A stretch of DNA of 43,713 nt from assembly GCA_964633715.1 (NCBI GenBank), contig CAZWHQ010000038.1:1-43713 (forward strand), read 5' to 3'. This DNA comes from JAUWVG01 sp964633715 (lineage in GTDB: Bacteria; Acidobacteriota; Aminicenantia; Aminicenantales; Aminicenantaceae). The notes beneath the pieces are model-generated. The model saw only the letters and a list, made by a program, of their open reading frames with translations. It was not told where the DNA came from and searched no databases. This document shows, one piece after another, positions 34,870-43,623 of this stretch; within the stretch, counting starts at the first letter, position 1; each line of letters begins with the position of its first letter. The position numbers were made by a program, and so were the translations under genes.

Positions 34870-35775
34870 TTAATTCCCAAAATAGGAATAAAATTTATAG
34901 GTAATAGAATTATCAATAATCGAACATCCGATCACTCCCCACTGGCCCTGAAGATTCGTGACGAGATAGAGACCACAAAGAGAAGCAAGGAGCTGGCCGC
35001 TGGGGCCTCTCCGACTGAGTTCCGCAACGACATTGACCCCATCCAAACCGCTTTGAATCACACGTAAAGATTTCCACGTCATTTGCCCCTCTTTGATTTG
35101 CGTGTCGAACCGAGAGCGATCGAATCGAGCGACATCTTCCGGGCCCTTGATTTCGTCGAGTCCCCCAACCCGGACATTCACAAATGGATAGCAGAGCGTC
35201 GAAGCCCAATCTGAGCTTTCACCCCTATAGAATGCATTGAGATAACGATCGACTGCCTCCAAGGCTGCAGTTTCGGCTCGTCTGCTTTCTGTTTTCGTTT
35301 CGTATGGTTCACCTGCGCTGAACCGAGCCTGTATGCCCCACTGCTCATCCAGTCTCGTTACCAAATAAGTGACTCTGGTGGTTCTGATTATGTCTCCTTG
35401 CTCGTTGTAGCGGTGGTAGAGAGCGGCGATGTGGGCCTTGTCGCCGGTGATATGAACGATGCTCTTTGATTCGATTTCTGTGTGATCCCATCCCGTTCTC
35501 ATGATCTGTGAATAGTCAAAGCGACTCGCATAGTCCTCGGCACTCAAGCTAGGTTCACTGGGACGCACGGGTTTCCCCACTCCGGGCTTGCGAATATGGG
35601 GGTAGTGAAGCGAATTCGCCCACAAAAGGGGGTTTCGGGAGTTGAACGTTTCAAAGAATCGGTCAACCGCCTCAAGGGCACCAGCAGAATCGATTGAAGT
35701 TTGTGAATGCAGTGAAAGAATCAATGCAAACGCTGCAAAGATATAAACGCCTATCCACTTCGACTCTTTCACCAT
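34870..35775 (-). CDS. Secreted protein with two tandem NTF2-like domains
   Basis: After a signal peptide (IGVYIFAAFALILSLHS) the 301-residue protein contains two copies of an NTF2/SnoaL-like cone. Copy 1 (about 30-155) starts ALEAVDRFFETFNSRNPLLW. Copy 2 (about 168-301) starts ALEAVDRYLNAFYRGESSDW. Both end with a strand ending QWGI or QWGV, so this is an internal duplication. NTF2-like domains can be cyclases, isomerases or pure binding modules; the catalytic residues are not conserved enough to choose. Its stop lies 35 bp before the lipocalin gene. The 195 bp between it and the four-domain gene upstream holds no gene. Confidence 0.75.
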   Translation of the reverse strand: MVKESKWIGVYIFAAFALILSLHSQTSIDSAGALEAVDRFFETFNSRNPLLWANSLHYPHIRKPGVGKPVRPSEPSLSAEDYASRFDYSQIMRTGWDHTEIESKSIVHITGDKAHIAALYHRYNEQGDIIRTTRVTYLVTRLDEQWGIQARFSAGEPYETKTESRRAETAALEAVDRYLNAFYRGESSDWASTLCYPFVNVRVGGLDEIKGPEDVARFDRSRFDTQIKEGQMTWKSLRVIQSGLDGVNVVAELSRRGPSGQLLASLCGLYLVTNLQGQWGVIGCSIIDNSITYKFYSYFGN

Positions 35776-35970
35776 TTACGTCTCACTTAGGGAAAAGAAA
35801 TTTCATTTCGCTTGTGATGTTCGATTGCGAGTCCTTGCCACAGTTTTCTATCCAATCATTATTCGGAATTATAAATAACGAATCAAAAAGATGTCAAAGA
35901 GAGATTGAGAGCAGGTGATATGTCCCCGAAGATTTCGAGGCGGCCATAAATATATCATCCCTTTTTATTT

Positions 35971-37809
35971 CTAATTTATTGGATGCGGATGATCAAGATT
36001 GTGAATTCGACGGGCTATCTTCCAAGAACCATCATTTTGCCTTTGATAAAGGTTGATGTACTTCCCCTGGGTAGCGTTCACATCGCCTGTCGACCTGGTT
36101 GTGATTTCTGCGACTTCATTTCCGCGTTCAAAAGCCCAGTCTCCCAGAATGATGATCTCTTCAATGGCTTTACTCAACTCAGCAGAATATTCGCTAAAGC
36201 GTTTTTTGAACCATGCTCGCAATGCCTTTCGTCCGATAATCGAGGGAGTATTCGGCCACATGTAAATTACGTCCTCAGTAAATAATCTCACATATGCGTC
36301 CACATCTCCTCTTTTCACTGCAAGAGCTGCGGTTTTTTGAATCTGTTTAATCTCTCGAATAACCTCTTCTTTCTCCTCCAGTTCGCGCCATTCTTTTGCC
36401 AGTCTGGACATAATAATACCAGACTCTCGGCTGAAAATGAGATCCCCATCCGAATCGATAAATTTCGCTCTCTCTCCTGGTTTTTCTTCTCTAATCCATT
36501 TACGAAAGGCTTCCCAAATTCTCTTATCGTTCTCAGAGGATTCCGCGTCCTTTTGCCAGGGTTCTTTTCTTATAAACAAACCATCTCTGTAAGTGAATCG
36601 TGGATAATGGTGCGCACCTTTTGTTCCTAATGCATCTGAAATATCATTGCGTTCTATGAGCTCAAATTCCACCGAATTCCCTTTTACAACCACATTCCTA
36701 TATTCAAACCTGGTATTTGCTCCTCCATCCAGTTTGTTGGGTTCTAGCACATTTTCTTTACCTTCAAGTTTATAAGGTCCGAGTAGCCACACGGCGTCAT
36801 CGGCAGTCATAGATGCTAGTGTCTCGATGTCATGGTTGTTACTCGCCTGCATATATTTTCTGAGAAGCTCTCGCATTTGAGATTCGGGCTCATCCTTTTG
36901 TTCGATCTCACAAGAATGCCTTGCTAAAAATCGCCATTGTCCATCTTTTTTGGCAAAGACACATGTAAATCTGCGAAACGGAAGGTCAACCACCTGACCT
37001 TGCCGTCTTATTTTGCCGACTGTCTGACCTGTGACAACCGCAGTATCCCCGAGAACTCGAATTTCTACATCTGTCGTTTGTCCTTCAAGATAGTCCAGCT
37101 CGCCAGACTTCAGTTTGGCAATCCTCCCAGATTTTGTGCTAGTTTTTCCTTTGCGGGTTGTCAGAATGTAGTCATCAGCATAGATTCTTTCGAGCGTTTC
37201 AATATCACTATCCAAGACTGCTTTTTGGAGTTCCTTAAAAACATTTTCCACTTCCTGTTTTGCCTGCGAAACAGAAACAGAGCCTATCTGCTCCCGCAAT
37301 CCCAATTCATCATAGATCTCCCATCCCTCAGTAAATTTGCCATCGACCACAGTGTCGATTGATATAGAGGGATAGCATATGAGTTCGTTTGTGGGCTTAA
37401 TTCCTAGGTATTCTCCACGATGCGTACCCTTAATATTCCACCGAACGACGACCTTCTCCCCCTTGCTAATGATATCTTCAGGAATAAGCTGAATGTCAGG
37501 GAATCCTTTATAAAGATGAATGAATGATGCTTTCACTTTATCTCGACCGATAACATCTCTCCCAGGAAAGTGCCATACATAATCTTCGTCCATCAACTCA
37601 TCCATCTTGTCAAAATCTTGATGTTTCACTGCTTCTGCCCAACCTTGGACTAGTTCCTTATGCCCATTCAGGTTAGTATGTTGACTTTGCGATGACATTG
37701 TTAGCTCTTTGTTCTGCTCCTCAACCTCTGCCGTCACATCTTTTCCCTGGCAGGCGATCACCAGGCATAAAATCAGAGCCAGGAGCAAAATTAGACAAAG
37801 TTTTTTCAT
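35971..37809 (-). CDS. Lipoprotein with four tandem NTF2-like domains
   Basis: The 612-residue protein has a lipobox ending at Cys20 (CLVIAC). I count four NTF2/SnoaL-type domains: about 50-165 (ester-cyclase-like, DEDYVWHFPGRDVIGRDKVKA), 180-305 (DUF4440-like, YADDYILTTRKGKT), 312-430 (MTADDAVWLLGPYKLEGKENV) and 490-612 (FTEDVIYMWPNTPSIIGRKAL). A charged helical linker lies at about 430-490. Typical members have a single domain of about 130 residues, so a four-domain chain is unusual. AAGGAGG precedes the ATG and overlaps the end of the upstream NTF2 gene, showing tight operon packing. The function is unknown; a multi-site binding or scaffold lipoprotein is my inference. Confidence 0.75.
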   Translation of the reverse strand: MKKLCLILLLALILCLVIACQGKDVTAEVEEQNKELTMSSQSQHTNLNGHKELVQGWAEAVKHQDFDKMDELMDEDYVWHFPGRDVIGRDKVKASFIHLYKGFPDIQLIPEDIISKGEKVVVRWNIKGTHRGEYLGIKPTNELICYPSISIDTVVDGKFTEGWEIYDELGLREQIGSVSVSQAKQEVENVFKELQKAVLDSDIETLERIYADDYILTTRKGKTSTKSGRIAKLKSGELDYLEGQTTDVEIRVLGDTAVVTGQTVGKIRRQGQVVDLPFRRFTCVFAKKDGQWRFLARHSCEIEQKDEPESQMRELLRKYMQASNNHDIETLASMTADDAVWLLGPYKLEGKENVLEPNKLDGGANTRFEYRNVVVKGNSVEFELIERNDISDALGTKGAHHYPRFTYRDGLFIRKEPWQKDAESSENDKRIWEAFRKWIREEKPGERAKFIDSDGDLIFSRESGIIMSRLAKEWRELEEKEEVIREIKQIQKTAALAVKRGDVDAYVRLFTEDVIYMWPNTPSIIGRKALRAWFKKRFSEYSAELSKAIEEIIILGDWAFERGNEVAEITTRSTGDVNATQGKYINLYQRQNDGSWKIARRIHNLDHPHPIN

Positions 37810-37818
37810 ATTCCCTCC

Positions 37819-38349
37819 TTATTCCTTTTTTTCTAGAATTTTACCCGAAGGAAATACAAACTTGACACCAAGCTGATACAAAAAACCTCCAGCGTTATAA
37901 TAGTCGGCTTGCCTCTTTACCTTTCCATCCTGATATTCAAAAATTGAAGTTCATCTTATGGAAAATTTATTACCTGTTGCCTCTATCACACCTTCAATAT
38001 CCCCAGTTTGGGTACCGCTCCAAATCCATTCGACAACTGCCCAATCCTTGCCTAAAAAGGTTGCATTGATTTCAACATTTGTGTCTGGGGAATAAATAAA
38101 TAATTCGCCCATGAATTTTCTGATTTTTTCCTTCCCTTTATATGTGGCAAGATCTGGCACATCTTCAAATATAGCCTCGTCCAGATATATATCATCAATC
38201 ATATTAAGATCTTTTGTTCTCCACATTTTTTTCCATTTCTGAATAATTCTTTCTGATACAGGGAGAGCTTCTCCTCTATTTTGAGAAGTACAGTCGAAAA
38301 TAATCAGAAGTGTAAAAATAACAAGGATGAAGTGGCTCAGTCTTCTCAT
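37819..38349 (-). pseudogene. NTF2/SnoaL-like protein with in-frame TGA
   Basis: The open part (38349-37951) encodes 132 residues: an N-terminal signal, then SERIIQKWKKMWRTKD, YLDEAIFEDVPDLATYKGKEKI and VVEWIWSGTQTGD. A TGA at 37951-37953 interrupts it after FSIR. The same frame then runs on for 43 codons (TSIFEYQDGKVKRQADYYN and FLYQLGVKFVF) to a TAA at 37819, exactly the conserved C-terminal half of the family. Codon position and context suggest a Gly codon GGA changed to TGA. The next gene starts 9 bp after the TAA. Either a fresh nonsense mutation, a sequencing error or, less likely, recoding explains it. Confidence 0.75.
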
Positions 38350-38391
38350 TTTTTCTTCCTAACAAAAAGTAGAATTTCGAGGAAGATCGTA

Positions 38392-38928
38392 TTACAAACG
38401 AACCAGAACAGCCTTAAACTTCCACTGAATGTCTCCCGCCAAGATCGGTGGAGCGGCAATGTGCAAAGTATCACCTGAAATCTTGAAAAACCGGACTTGG
38501 GCTGTTCCTACCCAGTTGGGGAACTTACTGCCTTGCACATTATGGGTGACTTGGGATTTTTCTGCATCAATGATATATGTCCCACAATAAGCGTCAAATC
38601 CTTCGAAGGCTGCTTTAAGTTCTTCTGGTGTGCCCTTCATCATATCGCCAGAAGCAAACTTTGGGCGATCGGGATTCATAAGCAGTGCGGACATATATCC
38701 TTTGGAATCATACATGAGCATTCCAATTAGATTTTCTCCGTATGGATGATATACTTTGCCCTCAGAGCTCTTCCCTACTAAAGAAATAAATTTCCAGGTT
38801 CCTACAAGTTGATTGGATGGGATTGGAATTGTTTCGCCTTCAATGATTCTCGTATTATCGATGGTAATTGTCTGGACTGAGCCAGCAGTAAAAATAATCG
38901 CCATAAATACAAGCATAACGGTTTTCAT
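38392..38928 (-). CDS. Secreted lipocalin-like protein
   Basis: The 178-residue protein has a signal peptide (MLVFMAIIFTAGSVQ) and the lipocalin-like domain in its standard form: LVGTWKFISLVG, YHPYGENLIGMLMYDSKGYMSALL, DRPKFASGD, AAFEGFDAYCGTYIID, GSKFPNWVGTAQVRFFKI and LHIAAPP. It is the first gene of the lipocalin/NTF2 operon, with GGAGGGAAAT before the ATG. It shares the fold with 34301-34834 but differs enough to be an older paralogue. A promoter should lie in 38929-39165, which has no gene, but no clear -35/-10 pair is visible. Confidence 0.82.
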   Translation of the reverse strand: MKTVMLVFMAIIFTAGSVQTITIDNTRIIEGETIPIPSNQLVGTWKFISLVGKSSEGKVYHPYGENLIGMLMYDSKGYMSALLMNPDRPKFASGDMMKGTPEELKAAFEGFDAYCGTYIIDAEKSQVTHNVQGSKFPNWVGTAQVRFFKISGDTLHIAAPPILAGDIQWKFKAVLVRL

Positions 38929-39165
38929 ATTTCCCTCCTCATTTAAATTGAATTAAACTCGATTTAGTTTTTTAATTCAACCTAAAACTGAACAGCCTTG
39001 TGTCCTTCTTTCGGGAACCGACACCTCTGGTTGTCAAAATTGATCTTCCATCGTCAACATCTGATTACATCCAAGAAAAAAATAGTCTGGCTTATTGTTA
39101 AGACTTCCCAGGCCTAGCGGTTCTTTGAGGCTCTTTTTTGCACCTGGTCCATTTCAAGAATCATC

Positions 39166-39185
39166 CTCCCTGCCATGGCAGGGAG
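39166..39185. repeat. Perfect 20-bp palindrome
   Basis: The arms CTCCCTGCCA and TGGCAGGGAG are exactly complementary with no loop. It lies at the edge of the IS91-type remnant, where the transposase homology begins, and may be part of an element end or a deletion junction. Confidence 0.6.
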
Positions 39186-39592
39186 CTACAGACAGCGTCA
39201 TCCGGAACATACGGTTTTTTATCAGGTGAAATTCCTCCACACAGCCACTGGTTTTGAGCTTATGCCGGGAGTGGTGGCTGTTATCCAGACCTTCGGCGAC
39301 CGCATCAATGGCCTCTGCACTCTCCTCTCCCCCTATCATTGAAGATGATCAGACCCCTGTGCCATCCAAAGGCTGGGCCGAGATGATCCGTAAGGTCTGC
39401 GAGGTGGACCCGCTTCTTTGTCCTTCATGTGGAGGCCGGATGTCCATTATTTCTTTCAAAGATGATCATAATGTTATCGACAGGAATATCCGCCATCTCG
39501 AACTGACCTTTGAAGCCGAACGCCCACCGCCTCCCCATCATGTCCAGCAGGAACTCTTGATGGCAGCCGGGGATAGCGGGGAATATTTCTGA
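39174..39592 (+). pseudogene. IS91-type transposase remnant 2, internally deleted
   Basis: An N-terminal piece reads RQRHPEHTVFYQV, then MPGVVAVIQTFGDRIN, then a frame break. The C-terminal part reads IIEDDQTPVPSKGWAEMIRKV followed by CEVDPLLCPSCGGRMSIISF, containing the CPxCGG zinc motif, and ends in GEYF. Full IS91-family transposases are about 400 residues and have the Y2-type catalytic region between these blocks, which is missing. The remnant cannot transpose. It is the same family as 30035-30160, which lies on the other strand. Confidence 0.75.
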
Positions 39593-39597
39593 GGGCT

Positions 39598-39954
39598 TTA
39601 GGGATTGTTTCTTTCTGATTCAAGGGCGGAGTTTATCTGAAACTTGATGGTTTGGAGATTTCGGGGAATTTGTTTCGCTTGTTGAGCCCTTGATCTGGCC
39701 GTTTTGGATGTGATAATCTTATTTTGGGTGGAAATTGAGGAAAATTGTGAGGGATTTGGAGCAAACCCAAAAACGAAATATTTCACTGTGAGTATACGAC
39801 TCAGTATGAAGATGCATCCTCCGAGGCCGACGAGTAGTCGACGGAAAAGTTTCCTATGGATTCGACGGCTGATTTTGAATAGACATCCACCTGCGAGCAC
39901 AATAACAAGCGCGAGAACGATACCAGCCCAGTCATGACTCAATAATTGATACAT
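39598..39954 (-). CDS. Hypothetical small membrane protein
   Basis: This 118-residue frame has two hydrophobic segments (GIVLALVIVLAGGCLF and LLVGLGGCIFILSRILTVKYF) separated by a basic stretch (KISRRIHRKLFRR). It has a polar C-terminus rich in Ser, Gln and Asn. I do not recognise the family. It abuts the IS91-type remnant, tail to tail, and may be a passenger or simply a chance frame. No strong ribosome site is seen before the ATG. Confidence 0.35.
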   Translation of the reverse strand: MYQLLSHDWAGIVLALVIVLAGGCLFKISRRIHRKLFRRLLVGLGGCIFILSRILTVKYFVFGFAPNPSQFSSISTQNKIITSKTARSRAQQAKQIPRNLQTIKFQINSALESERNNP

Positions 39955-40060
39955 TTTGTTTCTGATTTACAGAAAATTCCTTATTTGTCTCGTATCAAAC
40001 CCTATCAGATGATCTCCCCTTAAATGGTATTACCACTTGTTTTCTTTCTTAAAAGCCAAT

Positions 40061-40867
40061 TCAGGTGAAGATTGAGATGAGCGTGGACATGCCAATAACA
40101 AGAAAGAGAATTCCGACGAATTTCCCCATAGCCCTTGCATTTACGGCTTTAGATAATGCCACCCCGATCTGGGCCCCGATTATGACTCCTGGCACAGTAA
40201 AAAAGAGAAGAGGAAGAATCTCTGTTAAGATCCCATGTTCTCGGCTCAAGAAGAATGCATGAGACAGCGAACCCACCGTTGCACTCATCGCTACCAGGAA
40301 AACAGAAGTCCCGGAGGAGAGAGAAGTGGGCATGCGGAGTTTCCTGAGGAAGTTGTACTCATTCATTTCTCCCAATCCTGATGAAATCATGCCGAGCAAC
40401 AGCCCGCCGAACAGCGTAGTGGCTTTGATCATCGGTGTTAAATCCTTTTGGCCGGATGGCCGGGCAATGCCGGTGCATGCGGGGTGTTTGGGGATGCATT
40501 CTTTTCCCGCAAAAAGAAATTCATATGCAAGATACAGGATCAATACTCCCAACATGGATTTCAAGGCTAAAGCGGGAATGATCCTTCCAAGAACGACTCC
40601 GACGACCGTGGCAGGGACCGTGAAGACAATTAATCTTTTGATGATCTGGAAGTGGATGGATTTCCTAGACCAGTAGCCGATAAGCCCACTTGAGAAACCG
40701 AAAAATTCGATGACCAGGCCTGATGCCAGAGCAACAAGAGGATCAATCTTCAGGATGATGATGAAAAATGGGGAAAAAAGAATTGCTCCTCCGATACCTG
40801 CCATCATGGCTATACTGGCAAAGACAAGGGCTACGGGAAACATGAACCAGAAGCTCAGGTTGATCAT
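40061..40867 (-). CDS. TauE/SafE-family permease
   Basis: The 268-residue membrane protein has about seven to eight hydrophobic segments and the family landmarks IAMMAGIGGAILFSPFF, ALASGLVIEFFGFSSGLIGYW and, in the second half, FGGLLLGMISSGLGEMNEYNFL and TVPGVIIGAQIGVALS. TauE/SafE proteins export or import small sulfur- or carbon-containing anions such as sulfite, sulfoacetate or taurine-derived products. A sulfite role would fit the sulfite-oxidase-family gene at 28900 but the two are far apart. A promoter candidate lies upstream at 40903-40931. The length is normal. Confidence 0.82.
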   Translation of the reverse strand: MINLSFWFMFPVALVFASIAMMAGIGGAILFSPFFIIILKIDPLVALASGLVIEFFGFSSGLIGYWSRKSIHFQIIKRLIVFTVPATVVGVVLGRIIPALALKSMLGVLILYLAYEFLFAGKECIPKHPACTGIARPSGQKDLTPMIKATTLFGGLLLGMISSGLGEMNEYNFLRKLRMPTSLSSGTSVFLVAMSATVGSLSHAFFLSREHGILTEILPLLFFTVPGVIIGAQIGVALSKAVNARAMGKFVGILFLVIGMSTLISIFT

Positions 40868-40902
40868 TTTTTACTCGACTGATCTGATGTTGTTCTCGGG
40901 AA

Positions 40903-40931
40903 AGCATATCACTTAACCGCAAAAGTTCCAA
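40903..40931 (-). promoter_or_regulatory. Promoter candidate for the TauE/SafE gene, at the IS4 remnant edge
   Basis: On the minus strand TTGGAA (40931-40926) and TATGCT (40908-40903) are 17 bp apart, giving a start near 40896. The -35 box lies at or just inside the truncated edge of the IS4-type remnant, so the promoter may be partly IS-derived. Confidence 0.4.
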
Positions 40932-41564
40932 TAAATCTTTATGAGGCGACTTTAAAAATACAGGATCGTGGTTATCTTGATTTTGATCGCCTTTATATCC
41001 TGGAGTTGCTCCATGCGTTTTTTATCATTCGAGCCAAATCCAATCTTCGATTCCGTCGACTCTATTCGCATCCCGTCGATAAATCGACAGGCCTGCGGTG
41101 TGATCAAACAATCGTGCTTACGGGGATTAATTCCTCTATGAATTATCCGGAAAAGCTGCGCCGTGTTCGTTTCTTTGATGAGGAAACGAATAACCGTTTG
41201 ACCTTTCTGACCAATAATTTTATCCTTTCCTCGATAACGATTGCTCAGCTTTACAAATGTCGGTGGCAGATAGAGTTGTTTTTCAGATGGATCAAGCAAC
41301 ATCTTCGTATAAAATCCTTTTACGGAACATCGGAAAATGCAGTAAAAATCCAAATATGGATTGCTGTTTCTGTGTATTTACTTGTAGCGATTATTAAAAA
41401 ACGCCTGAATTTAGATATGAGTCTCTACACTTTTTTGCAAATTTTGAGTGTCACGGCTTTTGAGAAAGTCTCTATTTTACAAGTACTTAGAGACTTCAGC
41501 GGCACAAAACAACAGGACGATTCGTCTAACCAGCTGATTTTATTTGATTTATGATGGGACACTA
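40929..41564 (+). mobile_element. IS4-type transposase remnant, 5'-truncated, with outer end
   Basis: The reading frame has no start of its own and enters with LYEATLKIQDRGYLDFDRLY. It continues through FFIIRAKSNLRF, TGLRCDQTIVLTG, LTNNFILSS and the catalytic YKCRWQIELFFRWIKQHL (the YREK-like motif with its Glu) to SNQLILFDL and a stop at 41554. This is the C-terminal half of a DDE transposase of the IS4 superfamily. The first Asp residues of the DDE triad are missing. GGGACACTAG after the stop looks like the element's end, and shares GACACTAG with the left edge of the window. The remnant sits directly before the next gene's start codon. Confidence 0.75.
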
Positions 41565-41567
41565 GTG

Positions 41568-42634
41568 ATGCGAAATATCTTTATTGTGGTTTTCATATTT
41601 TTATTGACGGCAAATATAAATGCCCAAACCTCTCACCAAGAATCATTATTCCCCTTCTCAAATCACGGTTTTGGCGGGTTTGGAGGCCCGCATTTCAAGC
41701 TAGGCAAAATCCATGGAGAATTTTCCATGATCGGTGGGGGTCCCATTGGAATCGTCATTAATCCTTCATTTTCTGTATTCATGTCATTCAGCTACCTTGA
41801 GGCAGATATCGAAGATATCGATATGAGGTATGGGGGGATAGGGGGCGAATACACATTTTTCCCCCAAAAAAGATTTCAACTGTATTTGAAGGGATTTGTA
41901 GGATACGGCTGCGCTGATTGCGATTTTGAACGATCGATTCATAGATCAGGATTCTTAGTTTTTGAGCCTGAATTGCTAGCAGGTTTAAAAATTACAGAAT
42001 TTGATAGGGTAAAATTGGGCATCGGATATCGCCAAATTATGGGAATTCATGATTTGCCTGGGCTATCAAACAAAGATTTTAGCAGCGTCTATGGTGTTCT
42101 CGAATTAGACTATGGCATATTTGACAGTCAAAAACGAAAAGAGCTTCTTCAATCGAGGGAAAAATTCAACATCCTTTCCGGCACATATTCTCTTAAATTT
42201 ACCAGAATCAACAATCAATCTGTTACTCTGGATGGCGGTGGGACACGATTCATTGTTAATCGGAAATACGCTGTTGGGATATCCGGGTACCGTTCCATAA
42301 CGACTTTTAATCATGAAGGCAAGGAGCTTTCGATTGCATACGGCGGAATATGGGCTCATTACATCATGTCACCGTTGAAAAAAGTACATTTTTCCTTCAG
42401 CACTCTGACAGTCATTGGAGGTATCGGATATGTCAATCAGGAATCGGATGAATTCACAGGGAAAGCCCTGTTTGTTTTCGAAACAAATGTATTTTTAGAC
42501 ATAAATATCACGGAATTCATGAGACCGGGATTGGATGGGGATACCGTTTGATGACAGGGAGTTTTAATGGTCTTAACACCTGGGATCTGAGCGATAATTC
42601 TGCAACCATACAGCTCAGATTCGGCGGCTTTTGA
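41568..42634 (+). pseudogene. Outer-membrane beta-barrel protein, frameshifted near the 3' end
   Basis: From the ATG at 41568 there is a signal peptide (IVVFIFLLTANINAQ), then two barrel-like halves (about 20-205 and 205-355) with alternating strands (GEFSMIGGGPIGIVINPSFSVF, GGIGGEYTFFP, YAVGISGYRSITTF). The frame ends at 42551 after RPGLDGDTV. Adding one base near 42533 continues it as WGYRLMTGSFNG, ending LRFGGF at 42634, whose terminal Phe is the usual signature of outer-membrane barrels. I therefore read one lost base (TTGGGA to TTGGA) as mutation or sequencing error. The IS4 remnant ends only 3 bp before the ATG and no ribosome site is visible, so expression is doubtful. Confidence 0.65.
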
Positions 42635-42752
42635 TCTTGTTAATAGATAATTTATCAATAGATTTTTTATCTAAGAGCTGTTATACGGAATATTGTTTAG
42701 AGGAAGAAGATTTGAAATATTCGAATAAGAATAGACGTGAAGGAGGAATTGA

Positions 42753-43520
42753 ATGAAAAGGCAAAAAATCCGAAAGGCAATAATATTTGTATTTTTTCTT
42801 CTTTTTCCTATCGTTCTGTATTACCTCTCTCCAGCGCTGATAATAGAAGGTGCTTCAAAAGGAATCATCACGGGGAGTTTCATAGTATTTTCTTTACTGT
42901 TCATTTCATCTCTCTTTGTGGGAAGGCTCTATTGTGGTTGGATTTGTCCGGGTGCCGGGCTTCAAGAGGCTTGTTTCAGGATTTCCGATAAGAGAGCAAG
43001 GGGAGGCAAATACAATTTAATCAAGTATTTTATCTGGGTTCCGTGGGTGAGCATAATCGTTTTTTCTGTCGTACAGGCAGGAGGTTTTCGTTCCATAAAC
43101 CCGTTTTTTCAAACCAAGTCTGGAATATCAGTAGCGGAACCAGCTAGCTATCCAATCTATTATACTGTCCTGGGGCTCATCACCATCCTTTCTTTCACTG
43201 TGGGAAAACGGGCTTTTTGCCATTATGGATGCTGGATGGCTCCTTTTATGGTCATCGGGACGAAGATAAAAAATTTATTCAAATGGCCTTCTCTCCAATT
43301 GAGAGCCGATAAAAACAAGTGCAAAAACTGTCATACATGTACCAAGAATTGCCCCATGAGTCTTGATGTCAATGGCATGGTTCAAAAGGGCTCAATGAAG
43401 AATCCTGAGTGTATTTTATGTGGAACATGTGTGGATGGCTGCCCCGAGAGTGCTATTAGGTATGTATTTCATGTGGCGCCTGTGTCAAGAAATGCCACCA
43501 TCACCTGCCGGTTTCTATGA
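42753..43520 (+). CDS. NapH-like membrane protein with two 4Fe-4S clusters
   Basis: The 255-residue protein has about four membrane helices and the NapH/PceC-type motifs C61-G-W-I-C65-P and C156-H-Y-G-C160. Two ferredoxin motifs follow: C190-x2-C-x2-C-x3-C200-P and C220-x2-C-x2-C-x3-C230-P. Such proteins pass electrons between quinone and periplasmic or flavin partners. No NapG or reductase gene is beside it. The last 15 residues (APVSRNATITCRFL) do not resemble the family and may follow a recombination junction. GAAGGAGGAATTG precedes the ATG. The neighbouring tRNA relic lies about 100 bp downstream. Confidence 0.82.
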   Translation: MKRQKIRKAIIFVFFLLFPIVLYYLSPALIIEGASKGIITGSFIVFSLLFISSLFVGRLYCGWICPGAGLQEACFRISDKRARGGKYNLIKYFIWVPWVSIIVFSVVQAGGFRSINPFFQTKSGISVAEPASYPIYYTVLGLITILSFTVGKRAFCHYGCWMAPFMVIGTKIKNLFKWPSLQLRADKNKCKNCHTCTKNCPMSLDVNGMVQKGSMKNPECILCGTCVDGCPESAIRYVFHVAPVSRNATITCRFL

Positions 43521-43623
43521 GTTCTAACCTTGATAAAGTCCAAGATATCGATCAATGGTTGCTAACTATAGTTGACATGGCTTTTTGTGACATCCGAAAT
43601 CCCACAAGTTGTTGATAATAAAA

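Noticed and set aside
37951..37953. Selenocysteine at the in-frame TGA
   Set aside because: The residue position in NTF2-like proteins is not catalytic Cys, and I saw no SECIS-like hairpin just after it. A point mutation is simpler.
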